Source: Streptomyces asoensis (GTDB lineage: Bacteria; Actinomycetota; Actinomycetes; Streptomycetales; Streptomycetaceae). Taken from it: DNA of 64,000 bases. Positions within the stretch are counted from its first letter, which is position 1, and each line of letters starts with the position of its first letter. The stretch is from the NCBI RefSeq assembly GCF_013085465.1, contig NZ_CP049838.1, positions 3,720,001 to 3,784,000 on the forward strand. The letters are read 5' to 3'. Shown piece by piece: positions 1 through 8,101 of this stretch. The notes below the pieces were generated by a model, which did no database searches, was not told the origin of the DNA, and worked only from the letters and a program-made list of their open reading frames with translations. Position numbers and translations under genes: made by a program.

Positions 1-1689
1 GAGACGATTCTGCACGAGCTGGCCCACATGTGGTTCGGCGACCTGGTCACCATGGAGTGGTGGAACGACCTGTGGCTGAACGAGTCGTTCGCCACGTACA
101 CCTCCATCGCCTGCCAGGCGTACTACCCGGGGTCGCGCTGGCCGCACTCGTGGACCACGTTCGCCAACTCCATGAAGACCTGGGCGTACCGGCAGGACCA
201 ACTGCCGTCCACCCACCCGATCATGGCCGAGATCCGCGACCTGGACGACGTCCTCGTCAACTTCGACGGCATCACCTACGCCAAGGGTGCGTCCGTCCTG
301 AAGCAGCTCGTGGCGTACGTCGGCATGGACGAGTTCTTCGCGGGCGTGCAGGCCTACTTCAAGCGGCACGCGTTCGGCAACACGCGCCTGTCCGACCTGC
401 TCGGCGCGCTGGAGGAGACCTCCGGCCGTGACCTCGGCACCTGGTCGCAGAAGTGGCTCCAGACCGCCGGCATCAACATCCTGCGCCCCGAGATCGAGAC
501 GGACGCGGCCGGTGTCATCACGTCCTTCGCGATCCGCCAGGAGGCCCCCGCGCTCCCGGCCGGCGCCAAGGGCGAGCCGACCCTGCGCCCGCACCGCATC
601 GCCGTCGGTCTGTACGAACTCGACGACGACAGCGGCAAGCTGGTGCGTGACGAGCGCGTGGAGCTGGACATCGACGGCGCGCTGACGGCCGTGCCGCAGC
701 TGGTCGGCAAGCGCCGTCCGGACGTCGTCCTGCTCAACGACGACGACCTGTCGTACGCCAAGGTCCGCCTCGACGAGCAGTCGCTCGCCTTCGTCACCGA
801 GCACCTCGGCGACTTCGAGTCGTCCCTGCCGCGCGCCCTGTGCTGGGCGTCCGCCTGGGACATGACCCGGGACGGCGAACTGCCCACCCGCGACTACCTG
901 TCCCTGGTGCTGTCCGGCATCGGCAAGGAGTCCGACATCGGGGTGGTGCAGTCGCTGCACCGCCAGGTCAAGCTCGCCCTCGACCTGTACGCCGCCCCGG
1001 CCACCCGCGAGGCCCTGCTGACCCGCTGGACGGACGCCACGCTGGCGCATCTGCGGTCCTCGGCGGCGGGCAGCGACCACCAGCTGGCGTGGGCGCGCGC
1101 GTTCGCGGCCACCGCCCGTACGCCGGAGCAGATCGACCTCCTGGAGTCGCTGCTCGACGGAGGCCAGACCATCGAGGGCCTGGCCGTCGACACCGAGCTG
1201 CGCTGGGCGTTCGTGCAGCGGCTGGTGGCCGTGGGGACCTTCGACGAGGCGGACATCGCCGCCGAGTACGAGCGGGACAAGACGGCCGCCGGTGAGCGGC
1301 ACGCGGCGACCGCACGGGCCGCCCGGCCGACCCCGGAGGCCAAGGCGGAGGCGTGGGCGTCGGTCGTGGACTCCGACGAACTGCCGAACGCCGTGCAGGA
1401 GGCGGTCATCGGCGGCTTCGTCCAGACCGACCAGCGTGAGCTGCTCGCGCCGTACACGGACCGGTACTTCGAGGTCGTCAAGGGCATCTGGGACTCCCGT
1501 TCGTACGAGATCGCCCAGCAGATCGTGGTCGGCCTCTACCCGGGGGTCCAGGTCTCCCGGGAGACCCTGGACAAGACGGACGCCTGGCTGGCTTCGGCCG
1601 AGCCGAACGCGGCCCTGCGCCGCCTCGTCTCCGAGTCCCGCTCGGGCGTGGAGCGCGCGCTGAAGGCCCAGGCGGCCGACGCGCAGTAG
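1..1689 (+). CDS. pepN: Aminopeptidase N (M1 zinc peptidase), 5'-truncated by window edge
   Basis: This is the C-terminal part of an M1-family zinc aminopeptidase, which removes N-terminal residues from cytoplasmic peptides. The frame is open from base 1, so the N-terminal domain lies outside the window; 562 residues are visible. The zinc site sits at the edge: HELAH at visible residues 5-9 and Glu28 in NESFA give exactly HEXXH-X18-E. The remainder matches the helical ERAP1-like C-terminal domain of actinobacterial PepN. A perfect 18-bp hairpin follows the stop, separating it from the convergent transporter gene. Identity is secure from the motif and the length of the C-terminal domain. Confidence 0.95.
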   Translation, partial: ETILHELAHMWFGDLVTMEWWNDLWLNESFATYTSIACQAYYPGSRWPHSWTTFANSMKTWAYRQDQLPSTHPIMAEIRDLDDVLVNFDGITYAKGASVLKQLVAYVGMDEFFAGVQAYFKRHAFGNTRLSDLLGALEETSGRDLGTWSQKWLQTAGINILRPEIETDAAGVITSFAIRQEAPALPAGAKGEPTLRPHRIAVGLYELDDDSGKLVRDERVELDIDGALTAVPQLVGKRRPDVVLLNDDDLSYAKVRLDEQSLAFVTEHLGDFESSLPRALCWASAWDMTRDGELPTRDYLSLVLSGIGKESDIGVVQSLHRQVKLALDLYAAPATREALLTRWTDATLAHLRSSAAGSDHQLAWARAFAATARTPEQIDLLESLLDGGQTIEGLAVDTELRWAFVQRLVAVGTFDEADIAAEYERDKTAAGERHAATARAARPTPEAKAEAWASVVDSDELPNAVQEAVIGGFVQTDQRELLAPYTDRYFEVVKGIWDSRSYEIAQQIVVGLYPGVQVSRETLDKTDAWLASAEPNAALRRLVSESRSGVERALKAQAADAQ

Positions 1690-1705
1690 TCCTGGCAGCA
1701 TTGCG

Positions 1706-1746
1706 CGGCAGAGGGCGCCCGATATGACATCGGGCGCCCTCTGCCG
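1706..1746. terminator. Bidirectional hairpin terminator between pepN and the EamA gene
   Basis: Two perfect 18-nt complementary arms (1706-1723 and 1729-1746) flank the loop ATGAC. It lies between two convergent genes, 17 nt after the pepN stop and 20 nt from the stop of the minus-strand transporter, so it can serve both strands. There is no T tract, which is usual for Streptomyces terminators. Confidence 0.85.
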
Positions 1747-1765
1747 TGCGCGGGCCGCGTCGCGC

Positions 1766-2707
1766 TCACCGCCGGAGCGCCGGACCTGTCACGTCCGGCC
1801 GGTCCCGGTCTCCGCGGGCCTTCCTCCCAGTGGGCCCGAACGTGCGTACGGCCGTCCCGCCGGCCCTCAGCTGGCCCGCCACCGTCGCGCCGAACGCCAG
1901 CGCCATGCCCGTCAGCTGGAGCGGCGTCAGCGCCTGGCCGAGGGCGGCCCAGCCGACGACGGCCGCGGTCAGCGGGGAGAGCGGACCCAGGAAGGTGACC
2001 TGGGTGGCGGTGAGCCGGCCGATGCCGCGGAACCAGAGCCAGTACGAGACCGCCGTGTTCGCCAGGGCCAGGTAGAGGTAGCCGCCGACCGCGCGGCCGT
2101 CCAGGGCGGGCGGGGCGCCTTCGACGAGGAAGGCGAGCGGGGCGATCAGCAGGCCGCCCGCGGTGAGCTGCCAGCCGGCGAGGGCGAGCGGGCCGACGCC
2201 GTCCGGGCGGCCCCACCGCTTGGTGAGGACCGTGCCGGCCGACATCGAGGCGGTGGAGGCGAGCGCCGCGAGGACGCCGAGCGGGTCCAGCGCCCCGGCC
2301 GCCTTCAGCACCACCAGGCTGACGCCGAACGCGGCCACGACCCCGGCCACCACGGTCCGGGCAGTCGGCCGCTGCCCCAGCAGCAGTGCCGAGAGACCGA
2401 CGACGAACAGCGGTCCGACCGAGCCGACGACCGCCGCCATGCCGCCGGGCAGCCGGTAGGCGGAGAGGAAGAGGAGCGGGAAGAAGGCGCCGATGTTCAG
2501 CGCGCCGAGTATCGCGGCCTTCCCCCACCAGACACCGCGCGGCAGGACCCGGCCGAGGGCGAGCAGCAGCAGCCCGGCGGGCAGGGCCCGCATCAGGCCG
2601 GTGAACAGCGGGCGGTCGGCGGGGAGCAGCTCGGTGGTGACGGCGTAGGTGGTGCCCCAGGAGATCGGGGCGAGAGCGGTGAGCAGGACGGTCGTGGACC
2701 TCTTCAT
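1766..2707 (-). CDS. EamA/DMT-family transporter, 10 TM segments
   Basis: A 313-residue hydrophobic protein of the drug/metabolite transporter superfamily. It has two EamA halves of about five transmembrane segments each, starting with a segment around ALAPISWGTTYAVTTELLPA and ending near residue 290 with a short basic tail. Family members export amino acids, nucleosides or small metabolites; the substrate cannot be read from sequence. It starts at ATG 2707 and is divergent from a MarR regulator across 107 bp containing an operator-like inverted repeat, so it is probably the regulator's target. Confidence 0.85.
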   Translation of the reverse strand: MKRSTTVLLTALAPISWGTTYAVTTELLPADRPLFTGLMRALPAGLLLLALGRVLPRGVWWGKAAILGALNIGAFFPLLFLSAYRLPGGMAAVVGSVGPLFVVGLSALLLGQRPTARTVVAGVVAAFGVSLVVLKAAGALDPLGVLAALASTASMSAGTVLTKRWGRPDGVGPLALAGWQLTAGGLLIAPLAFLVEGAPPALDGRAVGGYLYLALANTAVSYWLWFRGIGRLTATQVTFLGPLSPLTAAVVGWAALGQALTPLQLTGMALAFGATVAGQLRAGGTAVRTFGPTGRKARGDRDRPDVTGPALRR

Positions 2708-2710
2708 GGA

Positions 2711-2730
2711 ATTAGCTTAGCTCTAAGCAA
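2711..2730. promoter_or_regulatory. Operator-like inverted repeat, probable MarR site
   Basis: GCTTAG-CT-CTAAGC (2715-2728) is a perfect 6-bp inverted repeat with a 2-bp centre, 4 bp from the outermost base of the EamA start codon. Further CTTAG/CTTGG-type half-sites follow at about 2731-2770, giving a spaced series across the divergent promoter. The size and position fit a MarR dimer site controlling both genes; the regulator assignment is inference. Confidence 0.6.
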
Positions 2731-2814
2731 CTTAGCGTCAAGCGGCTTGGCGTAGAGCGGCTTAGCGCCGAGCTACTTTCTCGCGGGTGACCGGAATCGG
2801 GGGATACTCATCCC

Positions 2815-3336
2815 ATGAGCAGCCCGCAGGCCCCGCGCAAGGACCCCGTCGACGCGATCATCGAGCAGTGGGCGACGGTCCGGCCCGACCTCGACACCAG
2901 CGCCATGGAGGTCTTCGGCCGGATCTCCCGGCTCGCGCGCGCGATGGGCGACCGGATGGAGAAGGCGTACGCGACTCTCGGCATCGGACGGGGCGAGTTC
3001 GACGTACTCGCCACACTCCGCCGCTCCGGCGAGCCCTACACCCTCTCGCCCCGCCAGCTGTCGGCGACGCTCATGCTCACCACCGGCGGCATGACCGGCC
3101 GCCTCGACAAACTGGAACGGGCCGCACTGCTGCGCCGCTCCCCCGACCCGCACGACCGCCGGGGCCTCCACGTGACGCTGACCGAGAAGGGTCTCGAGCT
3201 GGTCGACCGGGCGGTCGGCGCGGGCCTCGCCGCCCAGACCGAGGCCCTGACCGCCGCCCTGGATCCCGAGCGGTCCGGTCAACTGGCCTACCTGTTGCGG
3301 GAGTTGCTGTTGACGACGGAGACGTCGAGGAGCTGA
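2815..3336 (+). CDS. MarR-family transcriptional regulator
   Basis: A 173-residue winged-helix regulator. The centre (about residues 58-110) carries the MarR wHTH: a recognition-helix region LMLTTGGMTGRLDKLERAAL followed by the wing motif DPHDRRG. N- and C-terminal helices would form the dimer. MarR proteins usually repress a divergent exporter and release DNA on ligand binding; here the divergent gene is an EamA transporter. Start ATG 2815. Confidence 0.9.
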   Translation: MSSPQAPRKDPVDAIIEQWATVRPDLDTSAMEVFGRISRLARAMGDRMEKAYATLGIGRGEFDVLATLRRSGEPYTLSPRQLSATLMLTTGGMTGRLDKLERAALLRRSPDPHDRRGLHVTLTEKGLELVDRAVGAGLAAQTEALTAALDPERSGQLAYLLRELLLTTETSRS

Positions 3337-3660
3337 GCCGGGGTGGCGCCCGACTCCGCGTCGAGGTCGGCGGTGGCGGTCCAGGAGGGCTCGGCCAGCA
3401 GTCGGCCGAGGGACGCCGGGTTCGGCGGAGCGGGGGTGCAGGGTGGCCGGATCCTCCGGCAGCGGGTTCAGCACCTCCCGGACGACACCCGCCGGCTCCC
3501 TGCGGGACGGCCGCGTCCCAGGACGCTCCGAAGGGAGGTCGGCGGGGAAGTCGGTGCGGAAGTCGGCGGGGAGGTCGAAGCCGCGGCCGTGCGGGAGCCA
3601 GTCCGGCGACTCCCGCCTCAGGCGCGGTCCCTGGTCGTACAGGCGGGCGGCGGCACAGCC
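3337..3660 (-). pseudogene. Possible decayed gene remnant in a 640-bp gap
   Basis: The gap between the MarR stop and the small membrane gene has no intact plausible gene. On the minus strand two stretches with protein-like codon use sit in different frames: one reading ...ARLYDQGPRLRRESPDWLP... and ...REVLNPLPEDPATLHP (about 3660-3437), then a second reading ASLGRLLAEPSWTATADLD (about 3425-3337). A shift near the C run at about 3435 would join them. I could not assign a family. The remainder (3661-3877) shows nothing recognisable. Confidence 0.3.
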
Positions 3661-3877
3661 GGGGCGCGCTCACCGAGCGGTGTGCAACTCGATTCGGCAG
3701 GTCATGCGCGGGAACCTGTCGGCCCGGCCCACGGCCTGTCGAAGGAACTACCTGCACCGCCGTGCGCGGGTGCTTTCCGGCGCGTCTTCAGCCGACGTGC
3801 GTCGCGACGGTGCAGCGGTATCTGACGGCACCCCACCCCTAGGACCCGGCCGGGCGGGGCGTGGTCCCTAAACGAGT

Positions 3878-3938
3878 CGAGGGCGTCGGCTCCTTCCACG
3901 TACGGCACGCGCGTACGTGGAAGGAGCCGACGCCCTCG
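3878..3938 (-). terminator. Long perfect hairpin, terminator of the small membrane-protein gene
   Basis: Two perfectly complementary 27-nt arms (3878-3904 and 3912-3938) enclose a 7-nt GCACGCG loop. It lies 38 nt beyond the stop of the minus-strand gene at 3976, so it most simply terminates that transcript. The length is well above normal terminator stems. Confidence 0.75.
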
Positions 3939-3975
3939 GGCCCGAATCCGGGCCGGAAGTCAGGGGGCCGGCGAG

Positions 3976-4257
3976 CTAGGCCTTGGCCTTGGCCCGACCC
4001 TTGACGGTGATGTTGGAGCTGGTGGTGTCGCCCCTGTCCTTCGACTTGTCCAGGACCCACACCAGACCGGCGATCAGCGCGAACAGCGCGAGCGGGGCCA
4101 CCACATAGAGGCCCAGCGTCTCGCCGACGCTCAGACCCGGGCCGGGGTCGTCACCGTCGTCGCGGGTCAGCGCGAGCGCGGGGGACGACATGAGCAGCAT
4201 CATCAGCGTCGTACCGGCAGCCAGGGCGCCGGCGCGCAGGGCGTTCTTCTTGTCCAC
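3976..4257 (-). CDS. Small exported membrane protein
   Basis: A 93-residue protein beginning at GTG 4257 (MDKKNALRAG...). Residues 1-30 form a Sec-type signal region ending in SSPALA, then an acidic linker (TRDDGDDPGPG), one transmembrane helix (about residues 46-70, YVVAPLALFALIAGLVWVL) and a basic cytoplasmic tail ending KGRAKAKA. No enzymatic motif is present and I do not recognise the family. It is followed by a 27-bp perfect hairpin. The start follows the signal peptide; longer upstream frames have no plausible N-terminus. Confidence 0.7.
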   Translation of the reverse strand: MDKKNALRAGALAAGTTLMMLLMSSPALALTRDDGDDPGPGLSVGETLGLYVVAPLALFALIAGLVWVLDKSKDRGDTTSSNITVKGRAKAKA

Positions 4258-4396
4258 GGTGCCCAAGTTAGCGAACCCTGTCGGGGAGCGCGCGTCCGGG
4301 GTGCCGTATGAGGCGCGGGGCGCTCGTACGCCCGTCCGCGGGGCTGCCGCCGTCGCACCCCCGCTACGGCACCGAAAGGCCCCGCCCGCCTCACCC

Positions 4397-4454
4397 TCGG
4401 ACTCCCGCTCGCTTCGGCTCGGACTCCCGCTCGGACTCCCGCTCAGACTCCCGC
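4397..4454. repeat. 12-bp direct repeats at the malQ 3' end
   Basis: Four copies of TCGGACTCCCGC (the last reads TCAGACTCCCGC) at 4397, 4419, 4431 and 4443; the last three are directly tandem. The final copy contains the malQ stop codon, so the array forms the malQ 3' untranslated region and may have arisen by slippage. Confidence 0.7.
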
Positions 4455-6545
4455 AGACGGGGTGTCCCCAGGCGGGCCGTGTTCCTCCCGCAGTACCTCG
4501 ATCAGCGACCGCAGCCTCGGCGAGGCCGCCAACTCCTCCAGGGTCACCGGGCGGCCCGCCGCGTCCGCGATCGGCAGTCGCCAGTTCGGATACTGGTCCC
4601 AGGTGCCGGGGAGGTTCTGCGGGCGGCGGTCGCCGACGCCGTCCGGGAGCCAGACGCCGATCATGCGGGCGGGGGTGCGCAGCAGGAAGCGGTGGACCGC
4701 CTGGACCTCGGCCTCCTCCGAGGAGAGGTCGCTGCCGCCGCCGGTGCCGGCCAGGAGTCCGAGACGGGTGAGCAGGGCCAGCCACTCCGCCGTGTCGTTG
4801 GCCGCTTCGGCACGCTCCTCCTCCACGGACCGGGCCAACAGGCCCAGCCGGTCCCGGAGTTCGACGTGCTCGCCGGTGAGCCGGGCGGCGGTGGACGGCA
4901 GGTCGTGCGTGGTGGCGGTGGCCAGACAGTCGTCGCGCCAGCGGTCGGGGGGCAGGGGGCGCCCGTCACCGTCCCAGTCCCGTTCGAACCACAGGACGGA
5001 CGTCCCGAGCACTCCCCGTTCACGCAGCGTCTCCCGCACGCCCGGCTCGACGGTGCCGAGGTCCTCGCCGATCACCACCGAACCGGCCCGGGAGGCCTCC
5101 AGCACCAGGACGGCGAGCATGGCCTCGGCGTCGTAGCGGACGTAGGCGCCCTCGGTCGGCGGCTCGCCCTGCGGGACCCACCAGAGGCGGAACAGGCCCA
5201 TGACGTGGTCGATGCGCAGGGCGCCCGCGTACCGGAAGAGCGCCTTGAGGAGCCGGCGGTAGGGGGCGTAGCCGGAGGCGGCCAGCCGGTCCGGGCGCCA
5301 GGGCGGCAGGCCCCAGTCCTGGCCGCGCGCGTTGAAGGCGTCCGGCGGTGCGCCCACCGACATGCCGGCGGCGAAGTACTCCTGCTGCGCCCACGCGTCG
5401 GCTCCCTCGGGGTGCACGCCGACCGCCAGGTCGTGCACGATCCCGACCGGCATGCCCGCATCGCGCGCGGCGCGCTGGGCGGCGGTGAGCTGGGCGTCGG
5501 TGAGCCAGGCGAGGCGGGAGTGGAAGTCGACGCGGTCCATCAACTCGCCGCGGGCGCGGGCGGTCTCGGCGGAGCGCGGGTCCCGGAGCCCGGACGGCCA
5601 CTGCCGCCACTGCGACCCGTGCACCTCGGCGAGCGCGCACCAGGTGGCGTGGTCCTCCAGGGCCTGGCCCTGCTCGGCGAGGAAGTCGCAGTAGGCGGCG
5701 CGCCGACCGGGCCCGAGCGGCACCCGGGCGACCAGCTCCAGCGCCTCCCGCTTCAGTTCCCACACGGCGTCCCGGTCGATCAACTCGCCCTTTTCCAGGA
5801 CGGCTTCGCGCAGTCGCCCGGCCCGTTCGAGCAACGCGGAACGCGGATCCTCGTCGTCCCGGACGTACGCGAACTCGGGGACGTCCTCGACCCGCAGATG
5901 CACCGGGTCCGGGAAGCGGCGCGAGGAGGGCCGGTACGGGGAGGGGTCGGTCGGGGTGCCGGGCACGGCCGCGTGCAAGGGGTTGACCTGCACGAACCCG
6001 GCGCCGAGCGCCCGCCCCGCCCAGGCGGTCAGCTCGCCGAGGTCACCGAGGTCGCCCATGCCCCAGGAGCGCCGGGAGAGGAGGGAGTACAGCTGGACGA
6101 GGAGTCCGTACGAGCGTCCCGTGGGCGTGGGCAGGCGGGGCGGGGCGACGACGAGATGGGCGCGGCCGGTCCGCCCGTCGGGTGCGGTGGCCGTCAGCTG
6201 ATGCACCCCGAGCGGGAGTTCCTCGACGGAGTCGCGACACTCGCCCTGCTCGGTCTCCACCCGCAGGGCGGTGCCCTCGGGGAGCGCGGCGAGCGCTTCG
6301 CAGGGGCTTCCGCGCCAGCACACCACCGTCGGCGGCAGCAGCCGCTCGCGCAGCTCCCGTTCCCGGGCGGCGAGCGCGGCACGTACGGCCTTCGGGGTGC
6401 CCGCGTCGACACCGAGGGCGGCCAGGGCGCGGGTGACGGCACCGGCCGAGGCCATGACCGTGCGGTCCGGGGAGGGCTGGTAGGAGGTGGCGACGCCGTG
6501 CAGCGCGGCGAGCCGGGCGAGCTCCTCTCCGGCGGGCACGGTCAT
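4443..6545 (-). CDS. malQ: 4-alpha-glucanotransferase (amylomaltase, GH77)
   Basis: A 700-residue GH77 enzyme that transfers alpha-1,4-glucan segments between maltodextrins in glycogen/maltose metabolism. GH77 hallmarks are visible: RSWGMGDLGDL, QVNPLH, the nucleophile region ALRIDHVMGLFRLWWVP (catalytic Asp in RIDH), the acid/base segment VIGEDLGTVEPGVR, and the late TATTHDLPSTA. The N-terminal 120 residues are the extra beta domain usual in actinobacterial MalQ. Start ATG 6545 directly abuts the stop of an upstream small ORF, suggesting translational coupling. Confidence 0.95.
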   Translation of the reverse strand: MTVPAGEELARLAALHGVATSYQPSPDRTVMASAGAVTRALAALGVDAGTPKAVRAALAARERELRERLLPPTVVCWRGSPCEALAALPEGTALRVETEQGECRDSVEELPLGVHQLTATAPDGRTGRAHLVVAPPRLPTPTGRSYGLLVQLYSLLSRRSWGMGDLGDLGELTAWAGRALGAGFVQVNPLHAAVPGTPTDPSPYRPSSRRFPDPVHLRVEDVPEFAYVRDDEDPRSALLERAGRLREAVLEKGELIDRDAVWELKREALELVARVPLGPGRRAAYCDFLAEQGQALEDHATWCALAEVHGSQWRQWPSGLRDPRSAETARARGELMDRVDFHSRLAWLTDAQLTAAQRAARDAGMPVGIVHDLAVGVHPEGADAWAQQEYFAAGMSVGAPPDAFNARGQDWGLPPWRPDRLAASGYAPYRRLLKALFRYAGALRIDHVMGLFRLWWVPQGEPPTEGAYVRYDAEAMLAVLVLEASRAGSVVIGEDLGTVEPGVRETLRERGVLGTSVLWFERDWDGDGRPLPPDRWRDDCLATATTHDLPSTAARLTGEHVELRDRLGLLARSVEEERAEAANDTAEWLALLTRLGLLAGTGGGSDLSSEEAEVQAVHRFLLRTPARMIGVWLPDGVGDRRPQNLPGTWDQYPNWRLPIADAAGRPVTLEELAASPRLRSLIEVLREEHGPPGDTPSAGV

Positions 6546-6752
6546 CTAGGGCCTCGTGGAGTCGGAGTCCGCGACGGCGAGCGGCGGCTCGCTGGTCAGG
6601 GGCTCGGCGTCGGGCAGCGGAGGTTCGCTGGTCAGCGGGGGTTCGGCGTAGGTGCCCTCGGCGCTGAAGGCACAGAGGCAGGGGTCGTCGAGCTCGACGG
6701 GGGTGGCGGCGGAGGGCTCCGCCAGGCGTTTGGAGCGGGCCGGCGCGATCAC
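6546..6752 (-). CDS. Small ORF coupled to malQ, unknown function
   Basis: A 68-residue ORF beginning at GTG 6752, preceded by a strong GAGGAGG site five bases upstream, which argues that it is translated. Its TAG stop is immediately followed by the malQ ATG. The middle contains DDPCLCAFSAEGTYAEPP and the acidic second half repeats TSEPPL twice. There is no signal peptide, membrane segment or family I recognise. It could be a small regulatory protein or a leader that couples translation into malQ. Confidence 0.55.
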   Translation of the reverse strand: MIAPARSKRLAEPSAATPVELDDPCLCAFSAEGTYAEPPLTSEPPLPDAEPLTSEPPLAVADSDSTRP

Positions 6753-6960
6753 GGTGGCCTCCTCATCAGTACGGCATCGGATACCCCAGCCCTACCCAGC
6801 GGACGCGGGGACAGACGTCCTCACGTCATTACACGCCGCCACCCCCTCCCGGGACCCGCGCCGACACGGCGGACCGACGCGCCGAAACGACGACGCACGA
6901 CTGCGCACGACGAACGAGACCGTCATCGGGAGACGGCCTCGGCCCCTCCAGCCCTCCGAC
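6753..6960. other. Intergenic sequence upstream of the malQ operon
   Basis: About 200 bp of non-coding sequence leading into the C-rich repeats. It should contain the promoter of the small ORF-malQ transcript, but I could not identify a convincing -35/-10 pair. Confidence 0.4.
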
Positions 6961-7300
6961 GCCCTCAACCCTCCTCCGACCGCCCCAGCCCGCCCTCCGA
7001 CCGCCCTCAACCCTCCTCCGACCGCCCCAGCCCGCCCTCCAGCCACCCCGAGCCCGCCCCCAAGCCGCCCCGAGCCCGCCCTCAGACCGCCCCGAGCCCG
7101 CCCCCGACCACCCTCAGGCCGCCCTCAGACCGCCCCACCACGCCCTCAGACCGCCCCGAGCCCGCCCCCGACCACCCCCAGGCCGCCCTCAGACCGCCCC
7201 ACCACGCCCGCAGACCGCCCCGAGCCCGCCCCACCACGCCCGCAGACCGCCCTGAGTCCGCCTCCAGCCACCCCCAGGCCGCCCCCGACCACCCCCAGCA
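6961..7300. repeat. C-rich direct repeats (42-bp and 64-bp units)
   Basis: The plus strand is almost G- and T-depleted and built from degenerate ACCGCCC/CAGCCCGCC words. Two larger periods are clear: a 42-bp unit at 6961-7002 repeated at 7003-7040, and a 64-bp unit at 7081-7144 repeated at 7145-7208 with one mismatch, then a partial third copy. It lies just after the stop of the minus-strand gene at 7306. Long frames cross it on both strands only because it lacks stops. Confidence 0.8.
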
Positions 7301-7305
7301 CGCCC

Positions 7306-7917
7306 TCAGGCGCGCAGAGCCGCGTCGAGGTCGCGCATGAGCTCTCCCGCGCGTCCACCGCCGGGAGGTGCGGCCGGCAGTCGGCCGAGCACCGCGGCGA
7401 CCGCCGCCGGTGCGTGATGACACGCCCATTCCAGGGTCCCCACACCGACAGGGCTCCTCCCCGTGGCAGAGGTCCCCCCAGTGACAGAGGTCCCCCCAGT
7501 GACAGGGCTCACCGCGGTGACAGGCCGGTCTTCCCCCGCTGCCAGCTCTTCCGCTCGCGCCGCGTGCGCCGCCGCACCGAGAATGTGCTTCACCTGGTGC
7601 GCGTTCGCCAGGGGATGCAGATACGCGGCGGCGGCCGCGTGGCTCGCCGCTCGTGCCGCGTCGGCCGCGGCGGGCAGTGCGGGCTCGGCCTCCTGCGCCG
7701 CCCGGTACGCCGCCCACGCGCTCTGCCGCAGCGCGCCCGTGCGCCGGCCGCCCCCGGCGAAGGCATCCGCCGCTTCGACGGCGTCGCGAGGGCGCGGGTC
7801 CGCGGGAAGGCTCTGTTCGAAGATCGGCAGCGCTCTGCGCGCGCAGTCCGCCGCGTAGCCCGCGATCTCGCGCAGTTCCTGTTCGCTCAGCTCGATCTTG
7901 TCCGACTCGGTGGGCAC
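7306..7917 (-). CDS. Imm-5-like putative immunity protein
   Basis: A 203-residue alpha-helical, alanine-rich protein from GTG 7917. The core ELREIAGYAADCARRALPIF, DPRPRDAVEAADAFAGGGRR and AAYLHPLANAHQVKHILGAA matches the Imm-5-like putative immunity family as I remember it. Members are thought to protect against polymorphic toxins, but no toxin gene is adjacent. Residues 140-165 are a low-complexity VTGGTS-type stretch encoded by direct repeats (about 7463-7515), an insertion in the family's usual layout. Function is inference from family resemblance. Confidence 0.6.
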   Translation of the reverse strand: MPTESDKIELSEQELREIAGYAADCARRALPIFEQSLPADPRPRDAVEAADAFAGGGRRTGALRQSAWAAYRAAQEAEPALPAAADAARAASHAAAAAYLHPLANAHQVKHILGAAAHAARAEELAAGEDRPVTAVSPVTGGTSVTGGTSATGRSPVGVGTLEWACHHAPAAVAAVLGRLPAAPPGGGRAGELMRDLDAALRA

Positions 7918-8101
7918 GGCTCCATCCTGCCGCCGCCCGAACCCCGCCCACCAGACCGGCGCCCTTCAGACCGGCGCCGCGCCACGCACGACGATGCGGC
8001 TCCGGGGGCACAGGGGACCCCCGGAGCCGGTCACACCCGGCTCGGGGGCCGTTGTGGCGCGGTGCGAAGACGCGGGCGACGCAATACGAAGACCCGGATC
8101 G

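Noticed and set aside
6961..7300. CRISPR array
   Set aside because: Units are directly tandem and degenerate, with no unique spacers, and there are no cas genes. The same holds for the repeats at 18639 and 30312.
4308..7340. A 1010-codon plus-strand open frame across malQ and the C-rich repeats
   Set aside because: It is the antisense shadow of malQ, a clear GH77 gene, extended by a stop-free repeat; composition is Arg/Gly/Pro-rich without domains.
7082..8011. Gly/Arg-rich minus-strand proteins encoded by the repeat tract
   Set aside because: Frames exist only because the repeat lacks stops; no start signals or conserved composition; the real gene ends at 7306.
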